Positions 52,101-62,897 are shown, counted from the first letter of the stretch. The stretch: DNA of 64,000 bases from Streptococcus sanguinis (GCF_900635155.1 NZ_LR134002.1:1116001-1180000), one strand, 5' to 3'. Made by a program: numbers and translations. The notes: generated from the sequence alone by a model not told the origin.

Positions 52101-53675
52101 TTACTTCCGCTTCTTCTTGTTTTTCTTCATTTGCTTGGCCATCTTGTTCATGCTGCGTCGCATCAGAAACTCTCCAGCTTTCCCTTTGAGACCGCCACCA
52201 AACATTTGGCTCATATCCGGCATGCCAGCTCCTCCCAAAGCTGACATATCCGGCATACCGCCTTGGCCCATCATACCTTCCAGCGCTGACATATCAGGCA
52301 TTCCTCCGCCACCTGGCATGTTCTTAGGCATATTGTTTGGATTAAGACCCATTTGCTTCATCATCTTGCTCATATCGCCTGATAGAACGCCCTGCATCAT
52401 CTGCTTAGCTTGATTGAAGTCTTTGATAAATTTATTAACATCAACGAAGCTGTTACCTGAACCATTGGCAATCCGACGGCGACGGCTAGGACTCAGCAAG
52501 TCAGGATTTTCCCGCTCAGCCGGTGTCATAGAGGATACGATGGCACGTTTGCGGGCAATTTCTTTCTCATCCACTTTGATATTCTTGAGGGCAGGATTAT
52601 TGGCCATGCCTGGAATCAGCTTGAGCAAATCTTCCATAGGTCCCATGCCTTGTACCTGATCCAGCTGATCAATGAAGTCATTGAAATCAAAGGTGTTTTC
52701 TCGCATCTTTTCAGCCATTTCAAGCGATTTTTTCTCATCGTATTCCTGAGAGGCTTTTTCAATCAGAGTCAGCATGTCCCCCATACCCAAAATCCGGCTG
52801 GACATGCGGTCTGGGTGGAAGGTTTCGATATCAGTAATCTTTTCACCGGTACCAGTAAATTTAATGGGCTTACCAGTAATCTGACGGACAGACAAGGCTG
52901 CACCGCCACGGGTATCCCCATCAATCTTGGTCAAGATAACCCCAGTCACTTCCAGTTGACTGTTAAATTCGCGAGCGACATTAGCTGCTTCCTGACCAAT
53001 CATGGCATCGACAACCAAGAGGATTTCATTCGGATTAGCCAGCGCTTTGACATCTGACAGCTCCTGCATGAGCTTTTCGTCAATCTGTAGACGCCCAGCC
53101 GTATCAATTAGGACATAATCGTTGTGGTTGGCTTTTGCCTGCTCCAGACCTTGACGGACAATCTCAACAGCCGGAACTTCCGTACCTAAAGCAAAAACTG
53201 GTACATCAATTTGCTGTCCAAGTGTTTTCAACTGATCAATAGCCGCCGGACGGTAAATATCCGCCGCAATCATGAGCGGACGAGCATTTTCTTCTTTCTT
53301 GAGTTTATTAGCAAGCTTACCAGCAAAGGTGGTTTTACCTGCCCCTTGCAGACCAACCATCATGATAATAGTTGGAATTTTTGGTGACTTGATAATCTCA
53401 GCAGTATCAGAACCCAAGATAGTTGTCAGCTCTTCGTCAACAATCTTGATAATCTGTTGCGCTGGATTGAGGGTATCAATAACCTCATGGCCGACAGCAC
53501 GCTCACGGACTTTCTTGATAAAGTCTTTGACAACTGGCAGGGCAACGTCGGCTTCTAAAAGGGCCAGACGAATCTCTTTGGTTGCTTCCTGAACATCGCT
53601 CTCTGAGATTTTTCCTTTTCTGCGCAGATTTTTAAAGACGTTCTGCAAACGTTCCGTTAAACTTTCAAATGCCAT
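52101..53675 (-). CDS. ffh: signal recognition particle protein Ffh
   Basis: 524 residues. GTPase that binds 4.5S RNA and signal peptides and delivers nascent chains to FtsY/SecYEG. The N domain is followed by G1 GLQGAGKTTFAGKLA (about 107), DTAGRLQID (about 190) and TKIDGDTRGGAAL (about 247). The Met-rich M domain begins around 300 and contains SPSRRRRIANGSG. The tail is unusually long, with repeats of GMPDMSAL/GGMPDMSAL type before a Lys-rich end. ylxM lies upstream in the same direction. Confidence 0.97.
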   Translation of the reverse strand: MAFESLTERLQNVFKNLRRKGKISESDVQEATKEIRLALLEADVALPVVKDFIKKVRERAVGHEVIDTLNPAQQIIKIVDEELTTILGSDTAEIIKSPKIPTIIMMVGLQGAGKTTFAGKLANKLKKEENARPLMIAADIYRPAAIDQLKTLGQQIDVPVFALGTEVPAVEIVRQGLEQAKANHNDYVLIDTAGRLQIDEKLMQELSDVKALANPNEILLVVDAMIGQEAANVAREFNSQLEVTGVILTKIDGDTRGGAALSVRQITGKPIKFTGTGEKITDIETFHPDRMSSRILGMGDMLTLIEKASQEYDEKKSLEMAEKMRENTFDFNDFIDQLDQVQGMGPMEDLLKLIPGMANNPALKNIKVDEKEIARKRAIVSSMTPAERENPDLLSPSRRRRIANGSGNSFVDVNKFIKDFNQAKQMMQGVLSGDMSKMMKQMGLNPNNMPKNMPGGGGMPDMSALEGMMGQGGMPDMSALGGAGMPDMSQMFGGGLKGKAGEFLMRRSMNKMAKQMKKNKKKRK

Positions 53676-53702
53676 TTTTATTTCTCCTAGTTTCTATTTC
53701 AA

Positions 53703-53918
53703 TCAATTCAGTGGAAATTTTCCAAAACGTGTTAAACAAGCGTATTCCTCAGCAGATATTTCTTTCATAATCTCATTTGGGTATCCCCAGCAGCTGAAGC
53801 CTTCTTGCATTGCCTTAGAAAGATTGTCAGGGGAGATGATTTGTACCCTGGCAGGAAAAGGTTTTTCCAACTCCAACAACCAGCAAGACATTCCCTTGTA
53901 GATAACTTGCTTAGCCAT
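53703..53918 (-). CDS. small hypothetical protein between ylxM and ffh
   Basis: 71 residues, mixed composition with two Cys-Trp pairs (SCWLLELE and SCWGYPNE). No membrane segment. The start codon ATG at 53918 is 3 bp downstream (on the minus strand) of the ylxM stop codon at 53921-53923; a GTG at 53924 is an alternative. Found in the ylxM-ffh operon, so it is co-expressed, but no role is known. Confidence 0.6.
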   Translation of the reverse strand: MAKQVIYKGMSCWLLELEKPFPARVQIISPDNLSKAMQEGFSCWGYPNEIMKEISAEEYACLTRFGKFPLN

Positions 53919-53920
53919 AG

Positions 53921-54253
53921 TCACTCTCGGTTGTCAATACCCGACAGAATCCCGATCTGCTCTTGCAGATAGCTGTCTTCAGGGTATTTCTCCGTAATTT
54001 GGTCAAATATCTGACTTCTAACAATGTAGTCCGAGTACATGTGCAGCTTTTTCTCATAGTCTTCCAGAATCTTCTCTGTACGCTTGATATTATCATAAAC
54101 GGCCTGACGGCTGACACCAAACTCCTCAGCTATCTCAGCCAGGCTGTAGTCATCCGCATAATAGAGCTCGATATAGTTCATCTGCTTGTCAGTCAAAAGC
54201 GCCGCATAAAACTCAAAGAGAGCATTCATTCGGTTTGTTTTTTCAATTTCCAT
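53921..54253 (-). CDS. ylxM: YlxM family SRP-associated helix-turn-helix protein
   Basis: 110 residues. The family pattern is visible: [56 protein letters not shown], a sigma-70 region-4-like helix-turn-helix. YlxM modulates the SRP pathway and its gene precedes ffh throughout Firmicutes. The minus-strand start at 54253 has a GAAA-rich upstream region. Confidence 0.9.
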   Translation of the reverse strand: MEIEKTNRMNALFEFYAALLTDKQMNYIELYYADDYSLAEIAEEFGVSRQAVYDNIKRTEKILEDYEKKLHMYSDYIVRSQIFDQITEKYPEDSYLQEQIGILSGIDNRE

Positions 54254-54369
54254 AAGAAATATTATACCAGAAAAGCATGATAAACTCTAGTCTGACAAGG
54301 GAAATAAACACTCGAAATATGAGATTGCAAAAGGTCAATCAGCTTTTTTTGCCGAGTGAAAGACAAGTT

Positions 54370-54398
54370 AAAAACTCTTAGTGATAACCAAGAGTTTT
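54370..54398 (-). terminator. terminator of the GntR gene
   Basis: AAAACTCTT / AAGAGTTTT stem with a 10-nt loop, at the correct side of the minus-strand gene. Confidence 0.75.
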
Positions 54399-54405
54399 GC
54401 AGCTA

Positions 54406-55104
54406 TTAATTGTTTTCCAAATAAAATTCAAAACGATCGCCGACATACTGGCTTTTTACATATTCAAAAGCTGTACCATCGTCAAAGTAAGAGATCTGAG
54501 TCAGTCCTAAGATGGCATGGCCGCGAGGAATATCGAGGTAATTGGCGATTTTTTCCTTAGCTAGCCGAGCATAGATAGTCTGCTGGGACTTGCCGATCTT
54601 ATAGCCATGTTCCTGCAAGGTCTGGAAGAAATGACTGGTCACCTCTTCTTTTTTAAAATTCTTAATGAACTTCTCTGGAATTGAAGCCACCTCGTAGACC
54701 ACCGGCAAATCGTCAGCGTAGCGAACCCGCTCCATCCGAATGACATTTTCTGTCTTATGGATGCCTAGCTTTTCCACTTCCTGCTCACTCGGCAGAGTGC
54801 GTCGATAAGAAATGAGCTGACTGGACGGCGTTTTGCCTTGTGCTTTCATGATTTCCGTGAAGCTGGTGGTGCCGCGCATTTTCTCCTGAACGCGTGTGCT
54901 GGCTACAAAGGTTCCACTACCGACCCGACGCTCCAGCACTCCCTCCTCAACCAAGAGCGTGATGGCCTGACGCAGGGTCATACGGCTGACCTTAAAGGTT
55001 TCGGCTAGATCTCGCTCACTGGGCAGGCGCTCTCCAATCTCCCAAACGGCATCGTCGATGTCTTTTTTAATCTGATCATGAATTTTGATATATGCGGGTA
55101 ACAT
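54406..55104 (-). CDS. GntR/HutC family transcriptional regulator with UTRA domain
   Basis: 232 residues. N-terminal winged helix ([43 protein letters not shown], about 27-68), then a UTRA ligand-binding domain that would sense a phosphorylated sugar or similar molecule. It is a stand-alone gene upstream of guaA on the opposite strand. The inverted repeat ATTTGGTAC...GTACCAAAT directly upstream suggests autoregulation and perhaps control of distant genes. Confidence 0.88.
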   Translation of the reverse strand: MLPAYIKIHDQIKKDIDDAVWEIGERLPSERDLAETFKVSRMTLRQAITLLVEEGVLERRVGSGTFVASTRVQEKMRGTTSFTEIMKAQGKTPSSQLISYRRTLPSEQEVEKLGIHKTENVIRMERVRYADDLPVVYEVASIPEKFIKNFKKEEVTSHFFQTLQEHGYKIGKSQQTIYARLAKEKIANYLDIPRGHAILGLTQISYFDDGTAFEYVKSQYVGDRFEFYLENN

Positions 55105-55121
55105 GTCGGCTCTTCTTTCTT

Positions 55122-55153
55122 ATTTGGTACCTTCCTTTATTTTAGTACCAAAT
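55122..55153. promoter_or_regulatory. putative GntR operator
   Basis: Perfect 9-bp inverted repeat ATTTGGTAC / GTACCAAAT with a 14-bp spacer, about 20 bp upstream of the GntR gene start. Confidence 0.6.
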
Positions 55154-55342
55154 ACTTCAAATGTCAAACTAAATGATAAGTATTAGCTCTCAAACGCTTG
55201 CTTTTCTCACGATTCTAGCTGTTTAGTCAAATAAAGTCTCATATTCGCTTTTTCATCACTCTTACTCCTTATTACCTTGGAAAAATTCCTTTTTTGTGAT
55301 AAAATGAGGGGAAAAGATTACTTCTTTTAAGAAAGGGAACAG

Positions 55343-56905
55343 ATGACAACTAGAACTGAATTGCAAGATGTCGAAAAGATCATCGTGCTTGATTACGGAA
55401 GCCAGTACAACCAGCTGATTTCACGCCGCATTCGTGAAATCGGTGTTTTTTCTGAGCTCAAGAGCAACAAGATTACTGTTGACGAAGTCCGTGCTATCCA
55501 GCCTGTCGGGATTATCCTTTCAGGCGGTCCGAATTCTGTATATGAAGACGGCTCCTTTGATATTGACCCAGAAATTTTCGAGTTGGGAATCCCGATTTTG
55601 GGGATCTGCTATGGTATGCAACTGTTGACTCACAAGCTGGGCGGCAAGGTTGTCCCTGCTGGTCATGCTGGAAATCGAGAATATGGGCAGTCAACTCTGT
55701 CACATACTGCTAACTCCAGCCTTTTCAACGGAACACCTGAAAGCCAGCTAGTTCTTATGAGCCATGGAGATGCAGTAACAGAAATTCCTGCTGACTTTGT
55801 CCGTACTGGTACTTCTGCTGACTGTCCTTTTGCAGCAATTGAAAATCCTGCTAAGAAAATCTACGGCATTCAGTTCCACCCTGAGGTTCGTCATTCGGAG
55901 TTTGGCTACGATATTCTTCGTAACTTTGCTCTGAATATTTGTGGAGCCAAAGGCGACTGGTCTATGGATAACTTCATTGACATGGAAATCCAAAAAATCC
56001 GCCAAACCGTCGGTGACAAGAAGGTGCTGTTGGGACTTTCTGGTGGTGTAGACTCTTCTGTCGTCGGTGTTCTCTTGCAGAAAGCAATCGGTGATCAACT
56101 AATCTGTATCTTTGTGGATCATGGTCTTTTGCGTAAAGGCGAAGCTGATCAGGTCATGGATATGCTTGGCGGCAAATTTGGTTTGAATATCGTCAAGGCA
56201 GACGCAGCTAAACGTTTCCTTGATAAACTAGCCGGTGTTTCAGATCCGGAGCAAAAACGTAAAATCATCGGAAACGAGTTTGTCTATGTCTTTGACGACG
56301 AAGCCAGCAAACTGAAAGATGTAAAATTCTTGGCTCAAGGAACGCTCTATACAGACGTTATCGAATCTGGCACCGACACCGCTCAGACTATCAAGTCTCA
56401 CCATAACGTTGGTGGTCTGCCGGAAGACATGCAGTTTGAGCTGATTGAGCCGTTGAACACACTTTATAAGGACGAAGTTCGTGCTTTGGGTACAGAGCTT
56501 GGTATGCCTGATGAAATTGTCTGGCGCCAACCATTCCCAGGACCAGGACTTGCTATTCGCGTTATGGGAGAAATCACTGAGGAAAAATTAGAAACTGTCC
56601 GCGAATCGGATGCTATTCTCCGCGAAGAAATCGCCAAAGCTGGTCTTGACCGCGACATCTGGCAATACTTTACTGTTAATACTGGAGTCCGTTCGGTTGG
56701 TGTCATGGGCGACGGCCGGACTTACGACTACACAATTGCGATTCGCGCCATCACTTCTATCGATGGAATGACAGCTGACTTTGCCAAGATTCCTTGGGAT
56801 GTCCTGCAAAAAATCTCTGTTCGTATCGTCAACGAAGTAGACCATGTCAACCGCATCGTCTATGATATCACCAGCAAACCACCTGCAACTGTAGAGTGGG
56901 AGTAA
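55343..56905 (+). CDS. guaA: GMP synthase (glutamine-hydrolysing)
   Basis: 520 residues. Converts XMP to GMP. N-terminal class I glutamine amidotransferase with nucleophile Cys in [10 protein letters not shown] (about 88) and His-Glu in [12 protein letters not shown] (about 178). The ATP-pyrophosphatase domain has the P-loop [11 protein letters not shown] (about 230). The C-terminal dimerisation domain ends KPPATVEWE. The ribosome binding site is AAAGGGAA. No riboswitch fold is obvious in the leader. Confidence 0.97.
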   Translation: MTTRTELQDVEKIIVLDYGSQYNQLISRRIREIGVFSELKSNKITVDEVRAIQPVGIILSGGPNSVYEDGSFDIDPEIFELGIPILGICYGMQLLTHKLGGKVVPAGHAGNREYGQSTLSHTANSSLFNGTPESQLVLMSHGDAVTEIPADFVRTGTSADCPFAAIENPAKKIYGIQFHPEVRHSEFGYDILRNFALNICGAKGDWSMDNFIDMEIQKIRQTVGDKKVLLGLSGGVDSSVVGVLLQKAIGDQLICIFVDHGLLRKGEADQVMDMLGGKFGLNIVKADAAKRFLDKLAGVSDPEQKRKIIGNEFVYVFDDEASKLKDVKFLAQGTLYTDVIESGTDTAQTIKSHHNVGGLPEDMQFELIEPLNTLYKDEVRALGTELGMPDEIVWRQPFPGPGLAIRVMGEITEEKLETVRESDAILREEIAKAGLDRDIWQYFTVNTGVRSVGVMGDGRTYDYTIAIRAITSIDGMTADFAKIPWDVLQKISVRIVNEVDHVNRIVYDITSKPPATVEWE

Positions 56906-56936
56906 GAAATAAATCTAATTTGAAATATTAAAAGTA

Positions 56937-56973
56937 AAAATCCTCCACTAGAACGCTTCTGATGGAGGATTTA
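56937..56973 (+). terminator. guaA terminator
   Basis: AATCCTCCA / TGGAGGATT stem followed by a weak T tract. Confidence 0.75.
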
Positions 56974-56994
56974 ACATATTAAGAAATAACAAAC

Positions 56995-57027
56995 AAGGCT
57001 GGGACTAACATGTCCCAGCCTTGTTTT
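56995..57027 (-). terminator. terminator of DUF1002 gene (bidirectional)
   Basis: AAGGCTGGGAC / GTCCCAGCCTT perfect 11-bp stem, 6-nt loop, T-rich both ways. The GGCTGGGACA core is also found in the 59.2-kb repeat. Confidence 0.8.
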
Positions 57028-57041
57028 ACATAGTCTTAGAA

Positions 57042-58022
57042 TTAACCGCCAAACAATCCTTTAAAGAAGTTGACAATGGCATTCCAGATATTAGAAAAGA
57101 AATTACCGCCTTCTTGAAGGAGGCCATTTGCATCAAAGTTAAGGTTAATATTGTTAAAGGTATCCCCTGCCTTTGAAACAATACTGTCTTTCAAGTCACT
57201 AAGCGTCTTTGTAAAGTCAGAATCCGTAATGACTCCACTGTTTGAAAGATTGACAGCGAAATTCACGATGAGGTTGATTTGGTCACTGGTCACTGACTGA
57301 GTCAGACCGTAGTTTTTCAAGGTTTCTTCGACAATCTTACGGACATCATCTGCTGTCAGATTGCTGTTGTTCTTCTTAGCGTTGGCGATAGCCGCTTTGA
57401 TATCAGCCAGAGCCACGTTGAGCTTGTCTGCGTCATAGCCTTCCTTACCTGTGTTTTCAGCATTGATACCAGAAAGGGCAGCCAGTTCTTCCTGCGCTAG
57501 GTTTTTATTTTCCTGAGGAATGGTCGCTCCATTATCTTCCAGAGAGTAGTAAATCCCTGCCAAGGCGCTCTCACCTGTTACCGGAATCGGTGCAGCAACG
57601 GTAATCTGCGCGTGCTGAACCCCTAGAGTAACAGCCGCATTGCGATACATATCTTCTGTAACCTTGGTGATGTTTTGCGGAGTGACAATTTTGACCTCTA
57701 ATGGCTTATTGCTGCCTAATTTCTGGATTTTTACAGAAGAATAAAGCTGCAGGCTAGGGTCATTGGCAACATCCATGATTTTAGAGTAGACTTCCGGTGT
57801 CATGGTCTTAAGTGGCTTGCTGTCACTAGATGAATTGTAGCCCAACATCTGCAAGGTCTGCTGTTTTTGGCTCTCATCTAAGGAGTAACCCAGCACATAC
57901 TCTGGCTGCACGTATGTCTCATCAATGACTTTCTGAACATTTGAATCGGCAGCTGCGGTCGATACAGTAAACAGAGTAGCCAGCAAGGCTCCTGCTGTCA
58001 TTAAAGTTTTTTTGAATTTCAT
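57042..58022 (-). CDS. secreted DUF1002 protein
   Basis: 326 residues. A Sec signal peptide (about 1-25, KFKKTLMTAGALLATLFTVSTAAA) is followed by the DUF1002 region (YVLGYSLDESQKQQTLQMLGY... VTLGVQHAQITVAAPIPVTGESALAGIY). The C-terminal part is helical with Asn-rich turns and ends in a hydrophobic NFFSNIWNAIVNFFKGLFGG, which could attach to the membrane. Function unknown; conserved in Firmicutes. The start at 58022 has GAGGAAA. It is a single gene with its own terminator. Confidence 0.85.
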   Translation of the reverse strand: MKFKKTLMTAGALLATLFTVSTAAADSNVQKVIDETYVQPEYVLGYSLDESQKQQTLQMLGYNSSSDSKPLKTMTPEVYSKIMDVANDPSLQLYSSVKIQKLGSNKPLEVKIVTPQNITKVTEDMYRNAAVTLGVQHAQITVAAPIPVTGESALAGIYYSLEDNGATIPQENKNLAQEELAALSGINAENTGKEGYDADKLNVALADIKAAIANAKKNNSNLTADDVRKIVEETLKNYGLTQSVTSDQINLIVNFAVNLSNSGVITDSDFTKTLSDLKDSIVSKAGDTFNNINLNFDANGLLQEGGNFFSNIWNAIVNFFKGLFGG

Positions 58023-58298
58023 ATTTTTTCCTCTTTTCCTCCCGCTATAGTTTCCCAAATTCTATAGCTTTTTTATAGAGCAAACCTTTTATCTGAGTTC
58101 CTCTAATTTCTGTTTCTTGAGCTTGTAATTTTCGCTCCATTTGATGTCCAGAGTGCTTCAGTTAAGTTGCTGCAATGATGGAGTTATTATTATCTCATCC
58201 ATAAATGGCTCGAGATAATAGATACATTTTACAACATTTCTCAAAGAAGTTCAAAGAAAAAACAGTCACTGAATTTGCTAGCCAGCAACTGCTCTTTT

Positions 58299-59153
58299 CT
58301 ACTTTTTCCAAAGGAAGTCTATCAGTAACTCGTCTACTTCTGGATTCTCATGCAATTGGCTGTGCTGAGCCAACTGACCTGTGATTTTCTTTTCCTGATA
58401 AGATTTAGCATTCTCAACTAGGAGATATTTGAGGCTTCGAGAAGAAATATTGAGGACAGAACCGTCGGATTCATTTTTAAAATCACCGTAAATGTTCAAA
58501 ACATCTACCTGATCTTGCGGGTAAACTTCTCGTAATCCCAGTAGATTTTGATAAGTCTGGCTCATAGCATTAGGCTGGCCAGTTTGGTCATCTAAGATAC
58601 TCAAATCTTCAGGCAAGTCCCTTCCTTCCAGACCATTAACATGGTTGGCAATATTGACCTGCTTTTGCAACTGAGGAAGATTTTCATCCTGACCGTTCTC
58701 CAGCATATAAAAGAGGATGGACATATTCCCCATCGAATGGCCTACTAGATTCATCTTATCAAATCCATAAGTTTCTTGTAGCTTACGAATCACAGCTGCT
58801 GCATATTTGCCATCTTGAGCATAGTCGGCATTGCGGTTATCTTCGTAGTTTACCTTAATAATGGGATTGATAGCACCTTTCGGTATCTCTCCTAATAAGC
58901 TTACTTGCCCATTTTTACTGACATTTGCTGTGATAATTGTCTGAGTGACTCCAGCCTTTTTGGCAGCCTCTGTCATATGATTTTCAGCATTAGAGCTGGA
59001 TCCAAAACCATGGAAAAACAAGGTCGGCGTTGTTGACTGCACATATTGTTTTGTGTTGAGCTCAGTGGCTTCTTTATGGTTGTAAAAAGCTGTTAGACCG
59101 GCAATTGTCACCAAAACCAGAATGAGGAGTTTAAAACCAAGTTTCTTGTTCAT
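58299..59153 (-). CDS. membrane-anchored alpha/beta hydrolase, DUF915 type
   Basis: 284 residues. One N-terminal membrane helix (about 6-24), then TLFFHGFGSSSNAENHMTEA, nucleophile elbow LVGHSMGNMSILFYML (Ser about 142), a late Asp region (DVLNIYGDFKNESDGSV) and His in AQHSQLHENPEVDELL. Probably acts outside the membrane on an unknown ester. Base composition is like its neighbours. Relative of the hydrolase at 51.2-52.0 kb, but with an anchor. Confidence 0.85.
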   Translation of the reverse strand: MNKKLGFKLLILVLVTIAGLTAFYNHKEATELNTKQYVQSTTPTLFFHGFGSSSNAENHMTEAAKKAGVTQTIITANVSKNGQVSLLGEIPKGAINPIIKVNYEDNRNADYAQDGKYAAAVIRKLQETYGFDKMNLVGHSMGNMSILFYMLENGQDENLPQLQKQVNIANHVNGLEGRDLPEDLSILDDQTGQPNAMSQTYQNLLGLREVYPQDQVDVLNIYGDFKNESDGSVLNISSRSLKYLLVENAKSYQEKKITGQLAQHSQLHENPEVDELLIDFLWKK

Positions 59154-59231
59154 TTTTCATTCCTTTTTATGATAGATGTACAAAATTATATCATGTATCC
59201 ATCATGGTTACAAATATCTGGATTATTACTT

Positions 59232-59424
59232 CACCATCAAAAAAGAGGCTGGGACAAAAGTCCTAGCCTCTCAATTGTCTTTGGATTGTCGAGCAAGACG
59301 CAGTGGTTGAGTGGGCTCTACTACGCTGATTTCATCAGCTTTTACAGCCCTACTCAACTGTGCGGAGGTGGGACGACGAAATCGAATTCTAACGAATTAC
59401 CGATTTCTGTCCCACTCTCTAAAA
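59232..59424. repeat. intergenic repeat with GAGGCTGGGACA ends
   Basis: A 265-bp gap between two minus-strand genes holds a hairpin AGAGGCTGGGAC / GTCCTAGCCTCT, a middle section with a TGAGTGGG and CTACTACGCTGATTTCATCAGC inverted pair, and an end CGGAAATCG-like arm AAATCG...CGATTT next to GTCCCACTCT. It resembles interspersed streptococcal intergenic elements and may serve as terminator. Confidence 0.6.
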
Positions 59425-60021
59425 CCATTTTAAGAGGCGCATGATGTGCATGTTCATCTTGACCTGGCGGGAATAATAATAATTACCGCCGTTTATATAG
59501 AGTTCTGGACCGTGGAAAATTGAAATCAGGTTATAGTAGCCGTAGGTCTTGCCAGTTACATTTCCTAAGCTTGGCGCTACTACATCTTTGGAATATTTCT
59601 TAGCCAGTTCTAGCGTATTTTCGCCACCGTTTTTAGCTACATAGTCGATATAGGCCTGACCGAAATTATAGGCTTGTACTGCTGTCCAAACATCCACCTT
59701 TTTCTCGCTGGCTAACTCTAGGTTATCAGATAAGGTCTGAACTCCCTGGCGAATACTTTCTTTGTTGTCCGTGATGGCATTGGTCTGACCAGTTGCGCTT
59801 TCACTGGACTGCATGACATCGGTGTCTTTTCCCTTGGTCTCTGTATAAATCATGGCCAGCACCAATTCTTCATTGGCCGCTGTGTCCTGCTCATCAAGCA
59901 CTTCTCTGACCAATGTCTGATACTTCATGACCTGCTTGACATCATGATGAACCTGATAAATCTTGTAGCCAGCAAAGAGCACGAAAAGGACTAAAATCAG
60001 TCTTCTTAGAAATTTAAACAT
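59419..60021 (-). CDS. lysozyme-like transglycosylase-fold protein
   Basis: 200 residues. One N-terminal membrane helix (about 7-24), then a small lysozyme-like domain with candidate catalytic Glu in [23 protein letters not shown] (about 61), [17 protein letters not shown], and [15 protein letters not shown]. It would cut peptidoglycan glycan strands outside the membrane. Its start is directly at the stop of the nucleoid-protein gene, so it is in the glyA operon. Confidence 0.82.
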   Translation of the reverse strand: MFKFLRRLILVLFVLFAGYKIYQVHHDVKQVMKYQTLVREVLDEQDTAANEELVLAMIYTETKGKDTDVMQSSESATGQTNAITDNKESIRQGVQTLSDNLELASEKKVDVWTAVQAYNFGQAYIDYVAKNGGENTLELAKKYSKDVVAPSLGNVTGKTYGYYNLISIFHGPELYINGGNYYYSRQVKMNMHIMRLLKWF

Positions 60022-60995
60022 TATTTATTTTGGATATCCTCGATGTTCTTAATCAAAATAGAATAGGTCCCGTTATCGTTCTGGATAAATTCTACCGACT
60101 CTGCGTCCTGATAGATATTATTAGGAACGATGAGTTCAATTCCATTTGAAAGGGAGAGTTTCTGATTTTCGAACTTTTTCTTCTGGCGGCTGCTGTCAAT
60201 CTCATCAAACTTGACTGGCTCAGGAATAGCTTCCTTGACTTGGTCAATAAAGGTAAGTCGGGCAGTCAGATTGCTGTCAAAAAGATCATCGGCAAGTTTC
60301 TCAGGCGACAGTTCGTCATTTTCTTCCAAATTTTTGAAAATACTGGATTTGACCTTGGACTGGAACTGAAAATCGTCTTTGTTAAAACTTTCGGCAACTT
60401 TTTGAGCAGTCCTCTCAAGTGCTTTGATTGATTTCTTAGCTGAGATTGTCGGATTGACCTGCAAGAGATTGTCTGACATATAATTGAGAAAGGCACCGTT
60501 ATACTTGATGCGCTTTTCAATCAGATGGTACTTGCGAGATTTGAGATTAATGACCAAAGCCTCGTCCGCACCCGTACCAAAGCCAGGCAGATTGTTCTGC
60601 GTCAACTTGATAGGATTGTCCACCTCGCCACCTAAGTGGGTCAGAGTTTCCCGCAGAGCAATCCGCAGAAAAGCAAAGTGCTCCACACCTTCTTTGTCAA
60701 ACTGGACAAAAATCAGATCATTGGTTTTCTGGTTTTCACTGACAGAAAACTCCTCCTGCCAGAGCTTGGCAACTGTCACTGATGTTTCCAATAGGTCGTC
60801 TGAAAGCTGGGCTAAAAAGACATTTTCAGGATCGAAAACACCTGTTTTAGCATCGTCAGAATAGACCCGTTCAATCTTCTTGCGCAGGTATTCTTCAATC
60901 TTGGGAGTAATGTTGAGAAACTTATCCGCCAGCAGCAGTTCGGTATCAGCTGGGCTGAATTGATGAATAATGGCTTTTTTTACGTAAATATCCAT
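60021..60995 (-). CDS. 37-kDa nucleoid-associated protein (NdpA/YejK-like)
   Basis: 324 residues, normal for the family. The conserved start [15 protein letters not shown] and the central [15 protein letters not shown]... [24 protein letters not shown]-like block are typical. It binds DNA, but the precise role is unclear. The gene starts 2 bp after glyA and its stop overlaps the next start, so the three are co-translated. Confidence 0.85.
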   Translation of the reverse strand: MDIYVKKAIIHQFSPADTELLLADKFLNITPKIEEYLRKKIERVYSDDAKTGVFDPENVFLAQLSDDLLETSVTVAKLWQEEFSVSENQKTNDLIFVQFDKEGVEHFAFLRIALRETLTHLGGEVDNPIKLTQNNLPGFGTGADEALVINLKSRKYHLIEKRIKYNGAFLNYMSDNLLQVNPTISAKKSIKALERTAQKVAESFNKDDFQFQSKVKSSIFKNLEENDELSPEKLADDLFDSNLTARLTFIDQVKEAIPEPVKFDEIDSSRQKKKFENQKLSLSNGIELIVPNNIYQDAESVEFIQNDNGTYSILIKNIEDIQNK

Positions 60996-60996
60996 C

Positions 60997-62259
60997 TTAG
61001 TTCAAGCCCTCATAGAGTGGAAAAGCGTCCGTCAATTCGCGAACTTCCGCCCGCACCTGATTCAGCACCGCTTCGTTTTCAGCGTTTTCCAGAGCCTTGA
61101 TAATGAGCTCGGCTACCTTGATACTTTCTGTTACACCAAAGCCTCGAGCTGCAATGGCTGCTGTACCGATACGAATTCCGCTAGTCTTAAATGGTGATAA
61201 AGTCTCGTAAGGGATGGAATTTTTATTAAGCGTGATATTAACCTCATCCAAGAGATTTTGCGCTACTTTTCCATTTTCTACAACCTTAGTAACATCCACC
61301 AAGAAAAGGTGATTTTCAGTACCGTCAGAAATCACACGGAACTTGTCATGCTGACGGAAGACTTGGGCCATGGCTTGGGCATTATCCAAAATCTGCTGGG
61401 CATAAATCTTGAAAGCTGGGTCAAGCACTTCTTTAAAGGCAACTGCTTTGGCTGCAATGACGTGTTCCAACGGTCCGCCTTGAATGCCTGGGAAGATAGC
61501 TGAGTTAATTTTCTTAGCCAATTCTTCATCATTTGTCAAAATCAAACCACCGCGAGGTCCTCGCAAGGTCTTGTGGGTTGTCGTGGTTGTGATATCCGCA
61601 TAAGGCACAGGGCTAGGATGGAGACCTGCAGCAACCAAACCAGCGATGTGAGCCATATCAACCATGAGCTTAGCACCTACCGCATCAGCGATTTCACGGA
61701 ATTTTGAAAAGTCAATAATATGAGAGTAAGCTGAAGCCCCTGCCACAATCAGCTTAGGCTGTACTTCTTTGGCTTGCTGGAGAATAGCATCAAAGTCCAG
61801 TAATTCTGTTTCTGGGTCTACGCTATAAGATACAAAATTATAGGTTTGCCCAGAGAAGCTGACTGATGCACCATGAGTCAAGTGGCCTCCGGCAGACAGA
61901 TCCATGCCCATAACTGTATCACCTGGCTCAATCAAAGCCATATAAGCTGCACAATTAGCCTGGCTGCCTGAGTGGGGTTGCACATTAGCAAACTTGGCAC
62001 CAAAAATTTCCTTGGCGCGTTCAATTGCCAGACTCTCAATCACATCCACTACATCTGTCCCACCATAGTAACGGCGGCCTGGGTAGCCCTCAGCGTACTT
62101 ATTGGTCAAAATTGAACCTTGAGCAGCCATGACAGCTTTAGAAACGACATTTTCTGAAGCGATTAGTTCAATATTATGTTGCTGACGTTCTTCTTCTTTA
62201 GCAACTGCTTCCCAAATCTCTGGGTCAAATGCTTTGTAGTCTTCTTGGTCAAAAATCAT
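60997..62259 (-). CDS. glyA: serine hydroxymethyltransferase
   Basis: 420 residues. PLP enzyme that interconverts serine and glycine with tetrahydrofolate, feeding one-carbon metabolism. Motifs are [57 protein letters not shown], and the PLP-binding Lys in [15 protein letters not shown] (about 228). It lies downstream of sua5 and upstream of the nucleoid-protein gene. The ribosome binding site is AAGGGAGAC. Confidence 0.97.
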   Translation of the reverse strand: MIFDQEDYKAFDPEIWEAVAKEEERQQHNIELIASENVVSKAVMAAQGSILTNKYAEGYPGRRYYGGTDVVDVIESLAIERAKEIFGAKFANVQPHSGSQANCAAYMALIEPGDTVMGMDLSAGGHLTHGASVSFSGQTYNFVSYSVDPETELLDFDAILQQAKEVQPKLIVAGASAYSHIIDFSKFREIADAVGAKLMVDMAHIAGLVAAGLHPSPVPYADITTTTTHKTLRGPRGGLILTNDEELAKKINSAIFPGIQGGPLEHVIAAKAVAFKEVLDPAFKIYAQQILDNAQAMAQVFRQHDKFRVISDGTENHLFLVDVTKVVENGKVAQNLLDEVNITLNKNSIPYETLSPFKTSGIRIGTAAIAARGFGVTESIKVAELIIKALENAENEAVLNQVRAEVRELTDAFPLYEGLN

Positions 62260-62306
62260 AAGGTGTCTCCCTTCTTTTGCGAAAATAGGACCTTAGGTCC
62301 TAAAAG

Positions 62307-62897
62307 TTAAAAGTTTATACCACTTACCCGGGCGAGAATATCCTCGCGAGTAATCGCTCCCTGGCGTAAAATAAGAGTCTTTTCTCCAGACAAGTCTAAA
62401 ATGGTTGAATCCTGACCTGTCAGAGCAGCATCATCTTTTACTCCCGAGACTTGCTTTTGAAAATCCATCATAATCTGCTGAAAAGAAGTTCCACTAGCTT
62501 TTCCAGAAAGATTGGCGGATGGACCAATCAAGGGACCGTACTTCCGAATCAAGTCCAGCGTAACTGGATGCTTAGGAATCCGAAAACCCACGGTTTCCAT
62601 ACCTGAGTTTATCCAAACAGGCACTCGGTCATTGGCCTGGAGGATAATAGTCAGCGGCCCAGGTAGAAAGGCTTGATAGAGCTGCTCTAGGTAGCTGGGC
62701 TGGTTCTTAGAAAAAACATAAATCTCTTCCAAGCTAGCCACATTGAGATTAAGAGCCTTGTCACGAGGTCTTCGTTTTAATTCGTAGACACGTTCAACCG
62801 CCTCTTGATTCAAAGCCTGGGCAAAGAGGCCATAAACTGTTTCTGTCGGCAGGACAACTGCTCCGCCTGCTGCCAGAGTCTTCTCTATCTTATCCAT
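62307..62897 (-). CDS. threonylcarbamoyl-AMP synthase (Sua5/YwlC)
   Basis: 196 residues. YrdC-type domain that makes threonylcarbamoyl-AMP for the t6A37 tRNA modification. Signatures are GGAVVLPTETVYGLFAQ (about 12-28), KRRPRDKALNLNV, and the nucleotide-binding LIGPSANLSGKASGT (about 126). Shorter than B. subtilis Sua5 because it lacks the C-terminal Sua5 domain, like YrdC/YciO. It overlaps prmC by 8 bp. Confidence 0.92.
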   Translation of the reverse strand: MDKIEKTLAAGGAVVLPTETVYGLFAQALNQEAVERVYELKRRPRDKALNLNVASLEEIYVFSKNQPSYLEQLYQAFLPGPLTIILQANDRVPVWINSGMETVGFRIPKHPVTLDLIRKYGPLIGPSANLSGKASGTSFQQIMMDFQKQVSGVKDDAALTGQDSTILDLSGEKTLILRQGAITREDILARVSGINF

